The position numbers were made by a program, and so were the translations under genes. A stretch of 64,000 bases of DNA, taken from contig NZ_JOGR01000003.1 in assembly GCF_000719515.1 (NCBI RefSeq), forward strand, positions 248,001 through 312,000. Reading direction: 5' to 3'. How positions within the stretch are numbered: position 1 is the stretch's first letter; every line of letters starts with the position of its first letter. This DNA is from Glycomyces sp. NRRL B-16210. Lineage in GTDB: Bacteria > Actinomycetota > Actinomycetes > Mycobacteriales > Micromonosporaceae. This document shows positions 50,718 through 61,000 of this stretch, piece after piece. The notes under the pieces are model-generated. The model saw nothing but the letters and a program-made list of their open reading frames with translations. It did not search any database and was not told where the DNA came from.

Positions 50718-51749
50718 TCATGAGGGAGTAGCGGTTGCGGTGGCGGTCTTGGCGGCGGCCCCTCGGCGGGTCCGCCGCCGGGCGGCGTAGGCGACGGCGG
50801 CGATGATGATCGCGCCCTGCACGGTGGGACGGAGCGTCGAGGGCAGCTGCATCTGGTTGAACAGCGCGAACAGGGACTCGATGGCGAGGGCGCCGGCGAT
50901 GGCGGCGAGCACGGTGCCCCGCCCGCCCCCGAGGACCACGCCGCCGAGGACGACGGCGGTGATGACGGTGAACTCCAGGCCCTGCCCGACCTGGGCGCTG
51001 ACCCCGGCGTAGCCGCCGATGAGGATCCCGGCGACGGTCGCCGAGAGTCCTGAGAGGACGAACGCGGCGATGCGGACGGTGTTCACCGGCGCGCCCGAGA
51101 GCGTCGCGGCGCGCTCGTTGTCCCCCGCGGCCATGAGGACGCGGCCGAAGCCCGTGCGCATCAGGCCGATCGCCCCGGCACCGAGGCCGATCACGATGAG
51201 CACCGCCCACGGGATCTGCCCGAGGACCGGCACGTTCTCGATGCCGAGGCGCCCGGCGGTGCGGAAGGACTCCGAGAGCGCGCCGGTCGGCGCGCCGCCG
51301 GTCCAGAGCTTGATGGCGCCGAACAGGACCATGAGCATCCCGAGCGTGGTGATGAACGACTGGACCTTCAGGACGGTCGTGATGATCCCGTTCACCAGGC
51401 CCACCGCGATCCCGAAGGCCACCATGGCGAGCATGACCGGCACCGTGCGGGACTCCTCGCCGTCGATGAGGCGCGCGGCGATGACCACCTGCGCGCCGAC
51501 GAGGGCGCCCACGGAAAGGTCGAAGTTCCCCGAGACGATCACGAAGTACTGGCCCGCGGCGAGGATCATCAGCGGCGCGGCCTGCTTGAGGAAGGCCATG
51601 AACGACGGCCCGGCGAAGAACGAGTCGTTCAGCGCGAAGATCCCCGCGAAGATGAGCAGGAGCAGGAGGAACACGGTCGCCGTCGGGTTGGCGATCCAGC
51701 GGAGCGCGGCGGCGCCGAAGGCGGCCCCGCGGTCGCGGTAGCGCGTCAT
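50718..51749 (-). CDS. sugar ABC transporter permease (CUT2 type), second
   Basis: 343 aa, about ten membrane segments; ILAAGQYFVIVSGNFDLSVG is the ABC-sugar permease (RbsC-like) motif, with GDNERAATLSGAPVNTVRI and AVVLGGVVLGGGRGTVLAA. ATG 51749 overlaps the stop of the preceding permease (ATGA). Confidence 0.93.
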   Translation of the reverse strand: MTRYRDRGAAFGAAALRWIANPTATVFLLLLLIFAGIFALNDSFFAGPSFMAFLKQAAPLMILAAGQYFVIVSGNFDLSVGALVGAQVVIAARLIDGEESRTVPVMLAMVAFGIAVGLVNGIITTVLKVQSFITTLGMLMVLFGAIKLWTGGAPTGALSESFRTAGRLGIENVPVLGQIPWAVLIVIGLGAGAIGLMRTGFGRVLMAAGDNERAATLSGAPVNTVRIAAFVLSGLSATVAGILIGGYAGVSAQVGQGLEFTVITAVVLGGVVLGGGRGTVLAAIAGALAIESLFALFNQMQLPSTLRPTVQGAIIIAAVAYAARRRTRRGAAAKTATATATPS

Positions 51750-52771
51750 CGCGTCCTCCCTGCTGCGGCGGTGGGGAACCGGGGCCGGCGGGCGGTCCGG
51801 TCGAGCTGGCGGCGGGCGTACAGGGCGACGGCGGCGATGATGACCGCGCCGCGCAGCACGTCCTTGGCGAACGGGTCGATCTGCAACACGTTGAAGACCG
51901 AGTCGAGGACGGCGAGGATCATGACGCCCGCGACGGTTCCGGCCACGCCGCCGCGACCGCCCAGCAGCAGCGTGCCGCCCAGGACCACCGCGGCGATCGC
52001 GTCGAGCTCGTACAGGTTCGTGTAGGACTCGGCCGAGCCGGTGCCGAAGCGGGCCGCCAGCAGGAGCCCGGCGACGCCGGCGCACATGCCGCACAACACG
52101 TGCGCGGTCAGGAGCACCCGGTCGGTGCGGATGCCGGACATGCGCGCGATGTCGACGTCGCCGCCCACCGCGTACATGTGGTGGCCGGTGCGCGAGGAGC
52201 GCAGGAACCAGATCGCGGCCACCGCCAGCGCGAGCATCACGAGCGTGGACACCGGCACGGGCCCGATCCGGGAGTACCCGAAGGCGCGGAAGGCCTCCGG
52301 CACGTCCCCGGCCGGGCCCTTGTACCGGGTGTCGAGGTAGCCCTTGATGATCAGGCCGGTGCCGAGGGTGGCGATGAACGGGTTGACGCGCAGGAAGGCG
52401 ACGATCGCGCCGTTGGCGGCGCCGATGAGCCCGGAGACGAGGAGGACCGCGCCGATCGCGAGCGGGAGGTTCGCGACCTGTCCGTCCATGGTGGTCGCGG
52501 CGACGAGGCTGGAGAGGGCGGCGGTGTAGCCGACCGAGAGGTCGAGGGACCGGCACAGGATCACCAGGGTCATGCCGATGGCGAGGAACCCGGTGAGGCT
52601 GGTGCGGGTGAACATGTCGACGAGGTTGGCGGTGGCGAAGAGGTTCTTGCCCTCGAGTGCGACGGCGACGCCGCTGACGAGCACGACGGCGGCGAGGGCG
52701 AGGTAGATGAGGGCGGTGGTGCCCGGGCGCCGGATCGAGGCGGTGAGGGCGCTGAGGTCGGGGCGGGTCAT
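51746..52771 (-). CDS. sugar ABC transporter permease (CUT2 type), first
   Basis: 341 aa, similar fold: FLAIGMTLVILCRSLDLSVG, GGDVDIARMSGIRTDRVLL, AAVVLGGTLLLGGRGGVAG. Two different permeases in one operon point to a heterodimeric channel as in the YtfT-YjfF galactofuranose system rather than the RbsC homodimer. ATG 52771 overlaps the ATPase stop. Confidence 0.93.
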   Translation of the reverse strand: MTRPDLSALTASIRRPGTTALIYLALAAVVLVSGVAVALEGKNLFATANLVDMFTRTSLTGFLAIGMTLVILCRSLDLSVGYTAALSSLVAATTMDGQVANLPLAIGAVLLVSGLIGAANGAIVAFLRVNPFIATLGTGLIIKGYLDTRYKGPAGDVPEAFRAFGYSRIGPVPVSTLVMLALAVAAIWFLRSSRTGHHMYAVGGDVDIARMSGIRTDRVLLTAHVLCGMCAGVAGLLLAARFGTGSAESYTNLYELDAIAAVVLGGTLLLGGRGGVAGTVAGVMILAVLDSVFNVLQIDPFAKDVLRGAVIIAAVALYARRQLDRTARRPRFPTAAAGRTR

Positions 52772-54270
52772 GACGGCTCCGCCTCTGCGCCGCGGCGTCC
52801 GGTCGCGTAGGCCATGACCTCCTGCTCGGTGGCGCCCGCTGGGAGTTCCCCGGCGATGCGGCCGTCGTGGAGGACCACGATGCGGTCGGCGAGGCCGATG
52901 ACCTCGATGAGTTCGGAGGCGATGAGGAGGACCGCGAGGCCTTCGGCCGCGAGCTGGCGGATCACGGAGTAGAGCTTGTGCTTGGCGCCGACGTCGATGC
53001 CGCGGGTGGGTTCGTCGAGGACGATCACGCCGGGTTCGGCGGCGAGCCATTTGGCGACGACGACCTTCTGCTGGTTGCCGCCGGAGAGGAACTGGACTTC
53101 CTGGTCCTCGCCGCGGGAGACGAGGTCGAGGCTGGACAGGAGGCCGGGGATGCGGCCGAGGCGGCGGCGCGAGCGGACGCGGGGGTTGGCGTCGAGGATC
53201 ATGCGGGCGTTGGCGCGGACGGATTGGCGCAGTGCGAGGCCTTCGGCTTTGCGGTCCTCGGTGACGAGGGCGAGTCCGGCGCGGATGGCCTTGCGGGGGC
53301 CGGTGATCCGCATCGGGGTGCCGTCGACGCTGAGGGTGCCGCGGGTGAAGGGGGCGATGCCGAAGACCGCTTCGGCGATCTCGGTGCGGCCCGAGCCTTG
53401 GAGTCCGGCGAGTCCGACGATCTCTCCGGCGCGCACTTCGAGGTCGATCGCGTCGATCCAGGCGTTGCCTCCGCCTTCGACGCGCAGGCGCACTTCGCCG
53501 GTCTCGGTGCCTTGGAGGCGTTCGGGGAAGACCGATTCGATGCGGCGTCCGACCATGGCGGTGACGAGTTCGTCGGGGGTGATGTCGGCGGTGTCCACTG
53601 TGGTCACGTGCTTGCCGTCCTTGAGGACGGTGATGCGGTCGCACAGGTCGAAGATCTCGCGCAGGCGGTGGGAGACGTAGAGGACGGCGACGCCCCTGTC
53701 GCGCAGGCGCCGCACGAGCCGGTAGAGCAGTTCGACCTCGGCGTCGGCGAGGGCCGCGGTGGGCTCGTCCATGCAGATGAGGTCGGCGCCTTGGGAGAGG
53801 GCCTTGGCGATCTCGGTGATCTGCTGGTGCGCCACGGAGAGGGAGCCGACCTTGGCGGTCGGGGCGAGGCCCTCGACGCCGAGGTCGTCGAGGAGCTTCG
53901 CCGTCCGCGCGGCCATGGCGCGGCGGTCGACGCCGTGCCAGGTCCGCGGCTCGCGTCCGAGGTGGATGTTCTCGGCGACGGTGAGTTCGGGCAGGAGGTT
54001 GAACTCCTGGAAAACCGTGGCGACGCCGGCCTGCTGGGCTTGGAGGGGGTGGGTGAAGGAGACGGCGCGGCCGCCCAGCTCAATGGCTCCGGCGTCGGCG
54101 GTGTGGACGCCGGCGAGGATCTTCATCAAGGTGGACTTGCCGGCGCCGTTCTCCCCCACCAGGGCGTGGACCTCTCCCCGTTCGATCCGGAGGTCCACGG
54201 AGGTGAGCACGGGTACGCCGAGGAAGGCCTTGTCGATGCCGTGCATGTCGAGCACGGGCGGTGCGGTCAT
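52768..54270 (-). CDS. sugar ABC transporter ATP-binding protein (CUT2 type)
   Basis: 500 aa with two nucleotide-binding halves. First: GENGAGKSTLMKILAG, LSVAHQQITEIAKAL, LICMDEPTAALAD. Second: GLQGSGRTEIAEAV, FLSGGNQQKVVVAKWL, VIVLDEPTRGIDVGAK. The weaker Walker A in the second half is normal in RbsA/MglA-like proteins. ATG 54270 overlaps the Gfo/Idh gene stop (ATGA). Confidence 0.95.
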   Translation of the reverse strand: MTAPPVLDMHGIDKAFLGVPVLTSVDLRIERGEVHALVGENGAGKSTLMKILAGVHTADAGAIELGGRAVSFTHPLQAQQAGVATVFQEFNLLPELTVAENIHLGREPRTWHGVDRRAMAARTAKLLDDLGVEGLAPTAKVGSLSVAHQQITEIAKALSQGADLICMDEPTAALADAEVELLYRLVRRLRDRGVAVLYVSHRLREIFDLCDRITVLKDGKHVTTVDTADITPDELVTAMVGRRIESVFPERLQGTETGEVRLRVEGGGNAWIDAIDLEVRAGEIVGLAGLQGSGRTEIAEAVFGIAPFTRGTLSVDGTPMRITGPRKAIRAGLALVTEDRKAEGLALRQSVRANARMILDANPRVRSRRRLGRIPGLLSSLDLVSRGEDQEVQFLSGGNQQKVVVAKWLAAEPGVIVLDEPTRGIDVGAKHKLYSVIRQLAAEGLAVLLIASELIEVIGLADRIVVLHDGRIAGELPAGATEQEVMAYATGRRGAEAEPS

Positions 54271-55361
54271 CGGTCGACCTCCGTCCAATCACGACGGCGC
54301 GCGGAGGCGGCGACGGCTTCGGCGATGCGCGCGGCCCGCAGGCCGTCGGCGAAGACCGGGAGGCCGTCGGGCGTCTCGCCCGCGACGGCGGCGCGGGTGT
54401 CGGCGACGAAGGCGTTGAAGCAGTCCTGGTAGCCCTGGGCGTGGCCGCCGGGGACGGTGGCGAGGCGGGCGGCGTCGGGGCTGAGGGACTCGGGGTCCCT
54501 CATGAGGACCGCGTTCGACTCGCGCCCGCCGACCCACAGGGTCTCGGGCTGCTCCTGGTCGAAGGCCAGCGTGGCCTCGGTGCCGGAGACTTCGAGGAGG
54601 AGGCGGTTCTTGCGCCCGGCCGAGACCTGGCTGACGACGGTGGAGCCGATCATGCCGCCGCGCGTGGCGAACTGGAGCGTGACGATGTCCTCTGTGGTCA
54701 CTTCTCGTCCGCTTCGGCGGCGGTTGGCGGTCGCGAGCTGGGCGTTGACGGCGGTGATGCGGTCGCCGGTGACGAACTCGAGGAGGTCGCACCAGTGGGA
54801 GCCGATGTCGCCGAAGGCGCGGAGCGCGCCGCCCTTGTCGGCGTCGACGCGCCAGTTGTCGTCGCCCGGCCGCAGCAGCCAGTCCTGGAGATAGGAGCCG
54901 TGTGCGAGGGTCAGACGCCCGATCTGCCCGGCGGCGACGCGGGCGCGGGCCTCGCGGACCATCGGGTGGAAGCGGTAGACGAAGGGCACCGCGGCGACCA
55001 CGCCCGCCGCGTCGGCGGCCTCGGTCATCGCGCGGGCGGTGGCGGCGTCGGTCGCGAGGGGCTTCTCGCAGACCACGTGCTTGCCGGCGGCGATCGCGGC
55101 CAGGGCGATCGGTGCGTGCAGGTGGTTGGGGACGCAGACGTGGACGACGTCGGCGGCGTCGATGAGCGCCGCGGCGTCCTCGTAGACCGCTTCGGCGCGT
55201 AGGGAGTCGGCCGCTTCGCGGGCCTTCTCGGGGCTGGAGCCGACGATCCCGGCGACGGTGCCACCGGCCACGGCGATGGCGTGGGAGTGGACCCTTCCCA
55301 TGAAGCCGGTGCCGATGATGGCGGCCCGGTAGGTCGCTTGGGTGATCGTGACATGAGCCAT
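54267..55361 (-). CDS. Gfo/Idh/MocA family oxidoreductase
   Basis: 364 aa. Rossmann motif AAIIGTGFMGRVHSHAI, VHVCVPNHLHAPIALAAI, the hallmark EKPLA (CEKPLATDAATARAM), and the second-domain GGALRAFGDIGSHWCDLLEF with the catalytic D-x3-H. NAD(P)-dependent sugar or inositol dehydrogenase. First gene of the seven-gene operon. ATG 55361 is preferred to the upstream ATG at 55397, which lies in the operator region. Confidence 0.92.
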   Translation of the reverse strand: MAHVTITQATYRAAIIGTGFMGRVHSHAIAVAGGTVAGIVGSSPEKAREAADSLRAEAVYEDAAALIDAADVVHVCVPNHLHAPIALAAIAAGKHVVCEKPLATDAATARAMTEAADAAGVVAAVPFVYRFHPMVREARARVAAGQIGRLTLAHGSYLQDWLLRPGDDNWRVDADKGGALRAFGDIGSHWCDLLEFVTGDRITAVNAQLATANRRRSGREVTTEDIVTLQFATRGGMIGSTVVSQVSAGRKNRLLLEVSGTEATLAFDQEQPETLWVGGRESNAVLMRDPESLSPDAARLATVPGGHAQGYQDCFNAFVADTRAAVAGETPDGLPVFADGLRAARIAEAVAASARRRDWTEVDR

Positions 55362-55392
55362 ATGACGACCGTAGGACAGACTTATGACGAAG

Positions 55393-55413
55393 CACAAGCA
55401 AAAGTTGCTCGTG
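55393..55413. promoter_or_regulatory. operator palindrome between sugar operon and ROK repressor
   Basis: CACAAGCAA-AAG-TTGCTCGTG, 8 of 9 arm pairs match. Four TATGA-containing words (near 55361, 55382, 55414, 55424) flank it. Position in the 106-bp divergent region suits control of both directions by the ROK protein. Confidence 0.7.
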
Positions 55414-55467
55414 TTATGAAACAGTTATGACATCCGAGCGACCGAACCGGTGTGATTCACTAGTGCT

Positions 55468-56706
55468 GTGACAGATGATTCCGGGGCCAGGCGTCGCCCC
55501 GTCGCCGCGACCTCGGCCGGCGCCGGGACATTGCTCCAGCTCCTGCGCGACGGCGTGCCCCGGACCCGCTCCGAACTCGCCGCGCTCACCGGCCTCGCCC
55601 GCTCCACCGTCGCCGGGCGCGTGGACGCCCTCCTGGCCGCCGGGCTCATCGCCCCGACCGGCGAGACCGCCTCCACCGGCGGGCGGCCCCCGGCCACGTT
55701 CGCGTTCAACCCGGCCGCGCGCATCGTCATCGGCGCCGACCTCGGCGCCACCCACGCGCGCCTGGCCGTCACCGACCTCGCCGGGAGCGTCCTCGCCGCC
55801 GTCAACGCCGACCTCGACATCGCCTTGGGACCCGAGGCGGTCCTGGACTGGACGGTCGAGCACGGCCGCCTGCTCCTCGACGAGGCCGGGCGGCCCCTGA
55901 GCGACCTCCTCGGCATCGGCATCGGCCTGCCCGGACCCGTCGAGCACTCGGCCGGCCGGGCCGTCAACCCGCCGATCATGCCCGGCTGGGACGGCTTCGA
56001 CGTGCCCTCCTATGTGCGCGAACGGCTGCCGGTGCCGGTCCTGGTCGACAACGACGTGAACATCATGGCCCTCGGCGAGCACTTCACCGCCTGGCCCGAG
56101 TACGAGCACCTGCTGTTCATCAAGGCCGCCACCGGCATCGGCTGCGGCATCATCGCCTCCGGGCAGGTCTACCGCGGCGCCCAGGGCGCGGCCGGGGACA
56201 TGGGGCACATCCGCGTCGCCGGCGCCGACGACGCGCACTGCCGCTGCGGCAACACCGGGTGCCTCGAAGCGGTGGCCTCGGGCGCCGCGATCGCCGCGAG
56301 CCTCACCGAGCAGGGCGTGCCCGCGCGCGGCTCGCTCGACGTGGTCGAACTCGCCCGCGGCGGGTCGGTCCCGGCGCTGCGGCGCATCCGCCAGGCCGGA
56401 CGCGACATCGGCGAGGTCCTCGCCGGGGCCGTCAACTTCTTCAACCCCTCGATCATCGTCATCGGCGGGTCCCTCTCGCTCGCGGGCGACCACCTGATCG
56501 CGGGGGTGCGCGAAGTCATCTACCAGCGGTCGCTCCCGCTGGCGACCAGGCACCTGCGCATCGCCGCGGCCCGCACCGGCGAGTCGAGCGGCGCGATCGG
56601 CGCGGGCGTCATGGTCATCGAGCACGCCCTGGACCCCGCCCGGCTCGACGGCCTGCCGATCAACGCTTTGCACCCCGACACCGCAGCCTTCTCGACGAAC
56701 GGATGA
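55468..56706 (+). CDS. ROK family transcriptional repressor
   Basis: 412 aa. Winged helix at about 20-80 (LLQLLRDGVPRTRSELAALT, LARSTVAGRVDALLAAGLI) then an ROK sugar-kinase-like domain: IGADLGATHARLAVTDLAG, VLVDNDVNIMALGE, and the zinc motif with three cysteines CRCGNTGCLEAV preceded by GHIRV. It probably senses the transported sugar or its product and releases the divergent operator. GTG 55468 has no ribosome binding site; TTCACT lies 6 nt upstream. Confidence 0.93.
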   Translation: MTDDSGARRRPVAATSAGAGTLLQLLRDGVPRTRSELAALTGLARSTVAGRVDALLAAGLIAPTGETASTGGRPPATFAFNPAARIVIGADLGATHARLAVTDLAGSVLAAVNADLDIALGPEAVLDWTVEHGRLLLDEAGRPLSDLLGIGIGLPGPVEHSAGRAVNPPIMPGWDGFDVPSYVRERLPVPVLVDNDVNIMALGEHFTAWPEYEHLLFIKAATGIGCGIIASGQVYRGAQGAAGDMGHIRVAGADDAHCRCGNTGCLEAVASGAAIAASLTEQGVPARGSLDVVELARGGSVPALRRIRQAGRDIGEVLAGAVNFFNPSIIVIGGSLSLAGDHLIAGVREVIYQRSLPLATRHLRIAAARTGESSGAIGAGVMVIEHALDPARLDGLPINALHPDTAAFSTNG

Positions 56707-57635
56707 TCATGCAGCGCAATACACTCGGCAAGACCGGCCTCGAAGTGAGCCCGCTGTGCGTGGGCACCAGCCCGCTGGCGAACATGGCGCACTACGGCTA
56801 CGACGTGGACGACGAGCGGGCGCTCGCCACGGTGGAGGCCGTGTTCGACAGCGAGGTGAACTTCCTCGACACCGCGAACGGCTACGGCGAGGACGGCCTG
56901 GCCGAACGCCGCGTCGGCGCCGCGATCCGCAGGCGCAGCGGGCTTCCGGAGGGCTTCGTCCTCCAGACCAAAGTGGACGCCGACCCGGCGACCGGGGACT
57001 ACTCCGGCGATCGGGTGCGAGCCTCGGTCGAGGAGAGCCTGGAGCGCCTCGGCGTCGACCGGCTGCCGATTCTGGCCTTGCACGACCCGGAGTTCATGAA
57101 GCAGGACGGGTTCGCGCGCGGCGGCGCCCTCGAAGCCCTGGTGGCCCTGCGCGATGAGGGCGTGGCCGACCACCTCGCGGTGGCCGCCGGGGACATCGCC
57201 GTGACCGAGCGGTACCTGGCGACCGGCGAGTTCGACGTGGTGCTCAACCACAACCGCTTCACGCTGCTCAACCGGGACGCGCAGGGGTTGTTCGAGCAGG
57301 CCCGCGCCGACGGCCTCGGCGTGCTCAACGCCGCCCCGTACGGCGGCGGGATGCTCGCGAAGGGCCCTGCGGCGCAGCCGAAGTACTGCTACAGCGAGCG
57401 CGACGGGGCGTTCCAGGCGAGCGCGGTGGCGATGGCCGCCGCGTGCGAGCGCGCGGGCGTCCCGCTCGCGGCGGCGGCCCTTCAGTTCTCGGTGCGCTCG
57501 CCGCTGGTGGATTCCACTGTGGTCGGTGTGTCGAAGCCGGAGCGCGTCCGGCAGACCCTCGACCTGCTCACCGTCGAGATCCCCGAGGCCCTGTGGGAGG
57601 AGCTGGAGACGCTCGTGCCGCAGACTCGCATCTGA
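56703..57635 (+). CDS. aldo/keto reductase
   Basis: 310 aa. NTLGKTGLEVSPLCVGTSPL, FLDTANGYGEDGLAERRVG (Asp and Tyr of the catalytic set), LQTKVDADP (Lys), LALHDPEFM (His), and the C-terminal VVGVSKPERV. Related to D-threo-aldose 1-dehydrogenase-like enzymes. ATG 56703 overlaps the ROK stop (ATGA), so it belongs to the same regulon as the sugar operon; ATG 56709 is the alternative start. Confidence 0.92.
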   Translation: MIMQRNTLGKTGLEVSPLCVGTSPLANMAHYGYDVDDERALATVEAVFDSEVNFLDTANGYGEDGLAERRVGAAIRRRSGLPEGFVLQTKVDADPATGDYSGDRVRASVEESLERLGVDRLPILALHDPEFMKQDGFARGGALEALVALRDEGVADHLAVAAGDIAVTERYLATGEFDVVLNHNRFTLLNRDAQGLFEQARADGLGVLNAAPYGGGMLAKGPAAQPKYCYSERDGAFQASAVAMAAACERAGVPLAAAALQFSVRSPLVDSTVVGVSKPERVRQTLDLLTVEIPEALWEELETLVPQTRI

Positions 57636-58036
57636 CTGGTGCCGCGGGCCGCGACCGCCGGCGAGGCCGGTCCCACGGCCTGAGCGGCATCGGACACGCA
57701 GAGGCGCAAGCGAAGAAGGACGCTCGGCCCGACGCCGCGCGGCGGCCTTGAGGATTCGGTCAACGCGGACACGATTGCCGCGGTGGCCACTCGAACCGGG
57801 CGGACCCGGTTACGAACTCGCGCCACCGCACTCCCGGCGCGGGTCTCGAATATTCGGCCCACGCGAACGCGATTGCCACGGTGACCGCTCGCGCCCGAGC
57901 GGACCGGTCACGGTCGCGAACTCGCGCCACCGCACTCGCGGCGCGGCGGTTACCAGACCTCGGTCCGGAAACCGCCGCGCCGTCGCCGAGCGCGTCGGTC
58001 GGAAGCGGATCGCCGTGTTCAGGCCGCTCGCGCCGC
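57636..58036. other. 400-bp region without a gene, containing a direct repeat
   Basis: Between the aldo/keto reductase and the convergent DUF4132 gene. The right half is occupied by two diverged units of about 100 bp (57749-57945). Ordinary GC-rich sequence otherwise. Confidence 0.7.
57749..57945 (+). repeat. direct repeat, two diverged units of about 100 bp
   Basis: Both units contain, in order, ATTCGG, ACGCGGACACGATTGCC or ACGCGAACGCGATTGCC, CGGTG, and CGAACTCGCGCCACCGCACT; blocks are 98-104 bp apart because of small indels. The CACGATTGCCGCGGT block recurs inverted at 3303-3317. Confidence 0.75.
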
Positions 58037-61000
58037 TCACCCGACGTGGGTCAGCCGCGCCACCACGTTGATCGCCTCCGAGAGGACCACGGGATCGACC
58101 TGCGCGCCGTCCGGCAGCGCGATCTCGACCTCCAGTGTCTGGTCCCCGCCGGGGTCGTAGCCCGGGTAGACGCCCGGCGACGGTTCGAGGTGCAGGTGGC
58201 CGCCCTCGGCGAACACCAGGTACAGGCCCCGCCCGGCCTTCCGGCCGGGCGGGCTGCCGTACTGCCACCCGCGCTTGAGCAGCCCGACCAGGGGTCCGGC
58301 CCCGACCGTCGGGCCTTCGAAGCGGGTCAGCCGCCCCGACTTGCGCTCCTCCTCGCTCAAGGTGTGCACCGGCCGCGCGAGCTGGTCGAACGGCTGGAGG
58401 ATCTCGTAGTCCGCCAGGACGGTCGCCCATCCCTCGACCTCGTCGCCGAGGGTCACCGGGTGCGCGATCCGCACCGTCGCGTCCCCGGGCGCCTCGTACG
58501 GCTCGTCGTCCACGTCGGCGAGGCTCCGGTCCTCGGCGAGGCGGAACGACTTGCGGCCCTCCGCGGTCTCGGCCTGCCAGACGAGCCGGCTGGAGAGTTG
58601 CCAGACCAGCGGGTGGTCCACCAGGTAGCGGCGGAAGTCCGCGAGCGTCCACGACCTCCCCGCGCACATCGCCCCCTCAAGCCGCTTGACCTGTTCTGCC
58701 GCAGCGGTCTTGAGGTCCTTGCGGAGCGCGGCGAAGCGCTCGTACGCGGCCTGCGCGAGGTCCGGGTCGTCCTTCGCCCCCGGCTTGGGGGCACTCGCCC
58801 GGCGCTTCCCGGCCTCGTCGATCAGGAAGGGCCGCAGGCGTTCGTCGAACTTGACGGTGAACTCGCGCGGGCCGTAGTCGAGGACGGGATCGCGGTCCGA
58901 GGCGAGCCCGAAGTCCGGCACGAGCCGGTCGGCGAGCTCATCGAGGCTCAGTTCGAGCCGCTCGGCGATGACCTCGATCTGCGCGACAGCGGTCTTCTTG
59001 AGCGCCTTGAACTTCGCGTTCCGGGAGATGTCCTGCACCTGCCGCAGGGCCGCCTCGGTGCCGATCGCGCCGAGGACCTCGAGGCCGCGCACGGCCTTGC
59101 GGCTCTGGCTCTGTCCGGGCCACTGGCGGATGAGCGCGGCCAGTCGCCGCACCCCGTCCTCGTCGGCGAACCGGCCGAGCTGGTCCATCGCCCACGCGTC
59201 CTTCGAAGGCGAACCGGCCGAGAGCCACAGCTCGAACAGGCCCCACGAGAACGCCGCCAGCGACGCCCGGTCGCATTCGGCCGCAAGGAGGTCGATGCCC
59301 GCGTAGGGGCGCTCGAAGTCGTCCAGGGCCAGCGCCGACATGAGCACCGCGACCGCCTCGGCGGGCAGGGCCTCCTCGCCACCGTGCAGCAGCACGGGCG
59401 GGAGCTGGGCCGGGTCGGCCCAGGCGCCGGCCTTCGGGACGCGGGGGCGCTGCGGGTCGAGCGGGTCGAGGTCGAGCAGCGCCTCGACGGCCTCGGCGGC
59501 GGTCTCGCCGTAGGCGGCGGCCTGCGCGAGCACCAGGGCGCGGTCGCCCGCCGCGAGGTACCGGAGGGCGTCGGCCGCGGTCCGACGCGGCCCCGCGGCC
59601 TTGGCGAGCGCGTCGGGGACGAGCAGGGTCGCGGCCTCGGCGGCGTGGCGGTCGAGCCAGGTCCGGGCGATGGCGCGGTCGGCGCGGGAGCGGGCGAGCC
59701 ACCCGGCGGCCATGCGGGCGACCTCCAGGTTCACGATCGGCATCAGGGCCTCGCGGAACGAGGGCTTCTTCTTGGCGAGGCCCTCCACCCGTGCGAGGGC
59801 GTCGACGCCGTGGCGGGCGAGGATCGCCTGGATCGTGTCGGTCGTGGAGTACCGGACGGTGCCGTCCCAGCGGTGGAGCTCGGAGCGGGCGAGGGCCTCG
59901 TCGGCGTAGGCGAGGAACTCGGGGAACCAGTAGTGGGTGTGGTCCGGCCCGCTGGGCATGACGCGGTTCCAGACGTCCGGCCGGCTCCAGTAGTAGTCGT
60001 TGTCGCGCTTGGCCGACCACGCCTCCTGCTCGCCCTCGGCCCAGCGCAGGCCGTCGATCGGCGGCGGGGTGAGGCCCTCGACGACGGTCTTCTTGGCCTT
60101 GCCGAACGGCGCCCACGGCGGGGTCGTGAAGACCTCCGGGGTCGTCTCGGCGACGGGGTGGCGGCGGACCGAGCGCAGCAGATCCTCCAGGCGGGTCCGG
60201 TCGGCTTCGGCGAGGTCGCGGCCCTGGAGGCCGACGGTCTCGACGAGCCTGGCCAGGCGGGTCCTCGCGAAGGCCGTCGCGGTCGGCGCGGCCGCGGCGA
60301 CCGCGCGCAGCGTCCGGGTCGGGAACCGCTGCGCGGCACCGGAAAGGGCGGCGGTGGCCTGCGGGTTGGTGAGGTCGCGCAGGAGGTAGGCGACGGCCTC
60401 GTCCGAGGGCAGTCGGCCGATGGCGTCGTAGATCGCGTCGCGAATCTCGGCGGCCGGCTTGTCCTCGTGTTCGAGGACGTTCACGAAGACGCCGAGCGAC
60501 GCCGTGCCGAGGGCGTCGACGACCAGGGGGACCCGGGTGGTGCCGTTCCAGCGGTGGTAGAGCAGTCTCGCGCCGCTCAGTTCGAGGTGCTCGGGCGTGG
60601 AGACCACGGCCCAGAGCGGGTCGGAGCCGTGTTCGGACCACCGGATCCCGCTGTGGAGTCGGCAGGCCGCGAGGACCAGGTCCTCCTGGTCGGGCATGAG
60701 GATCGCGGCGACGAACCGGTGCGTGTCGGTGGAGAGGCTCGCGTCGAGGGCGGCTCGGGCCTCGGCGTGGCGGCCCTCCGGCAGGGCGGCGAGGATCGAG
60801 CGCATCGGCGCGGCCCGCTCGACCAGGCGGCGGGAGTTGGGGAGGGCGCCCACGCCGGTCTCCCTGATCCTCGTATAGGGGTCGCCGAATCGCGGGGACG
60901 CGTCCCAGCGCACCTCGTTCGACAGGTACTCCACTGTGGCCTGAGCGGCGAAGGCGATGCCGTGCATGGTGATCCAGGCGTCGCGTCCGAGGTCGTCGAT

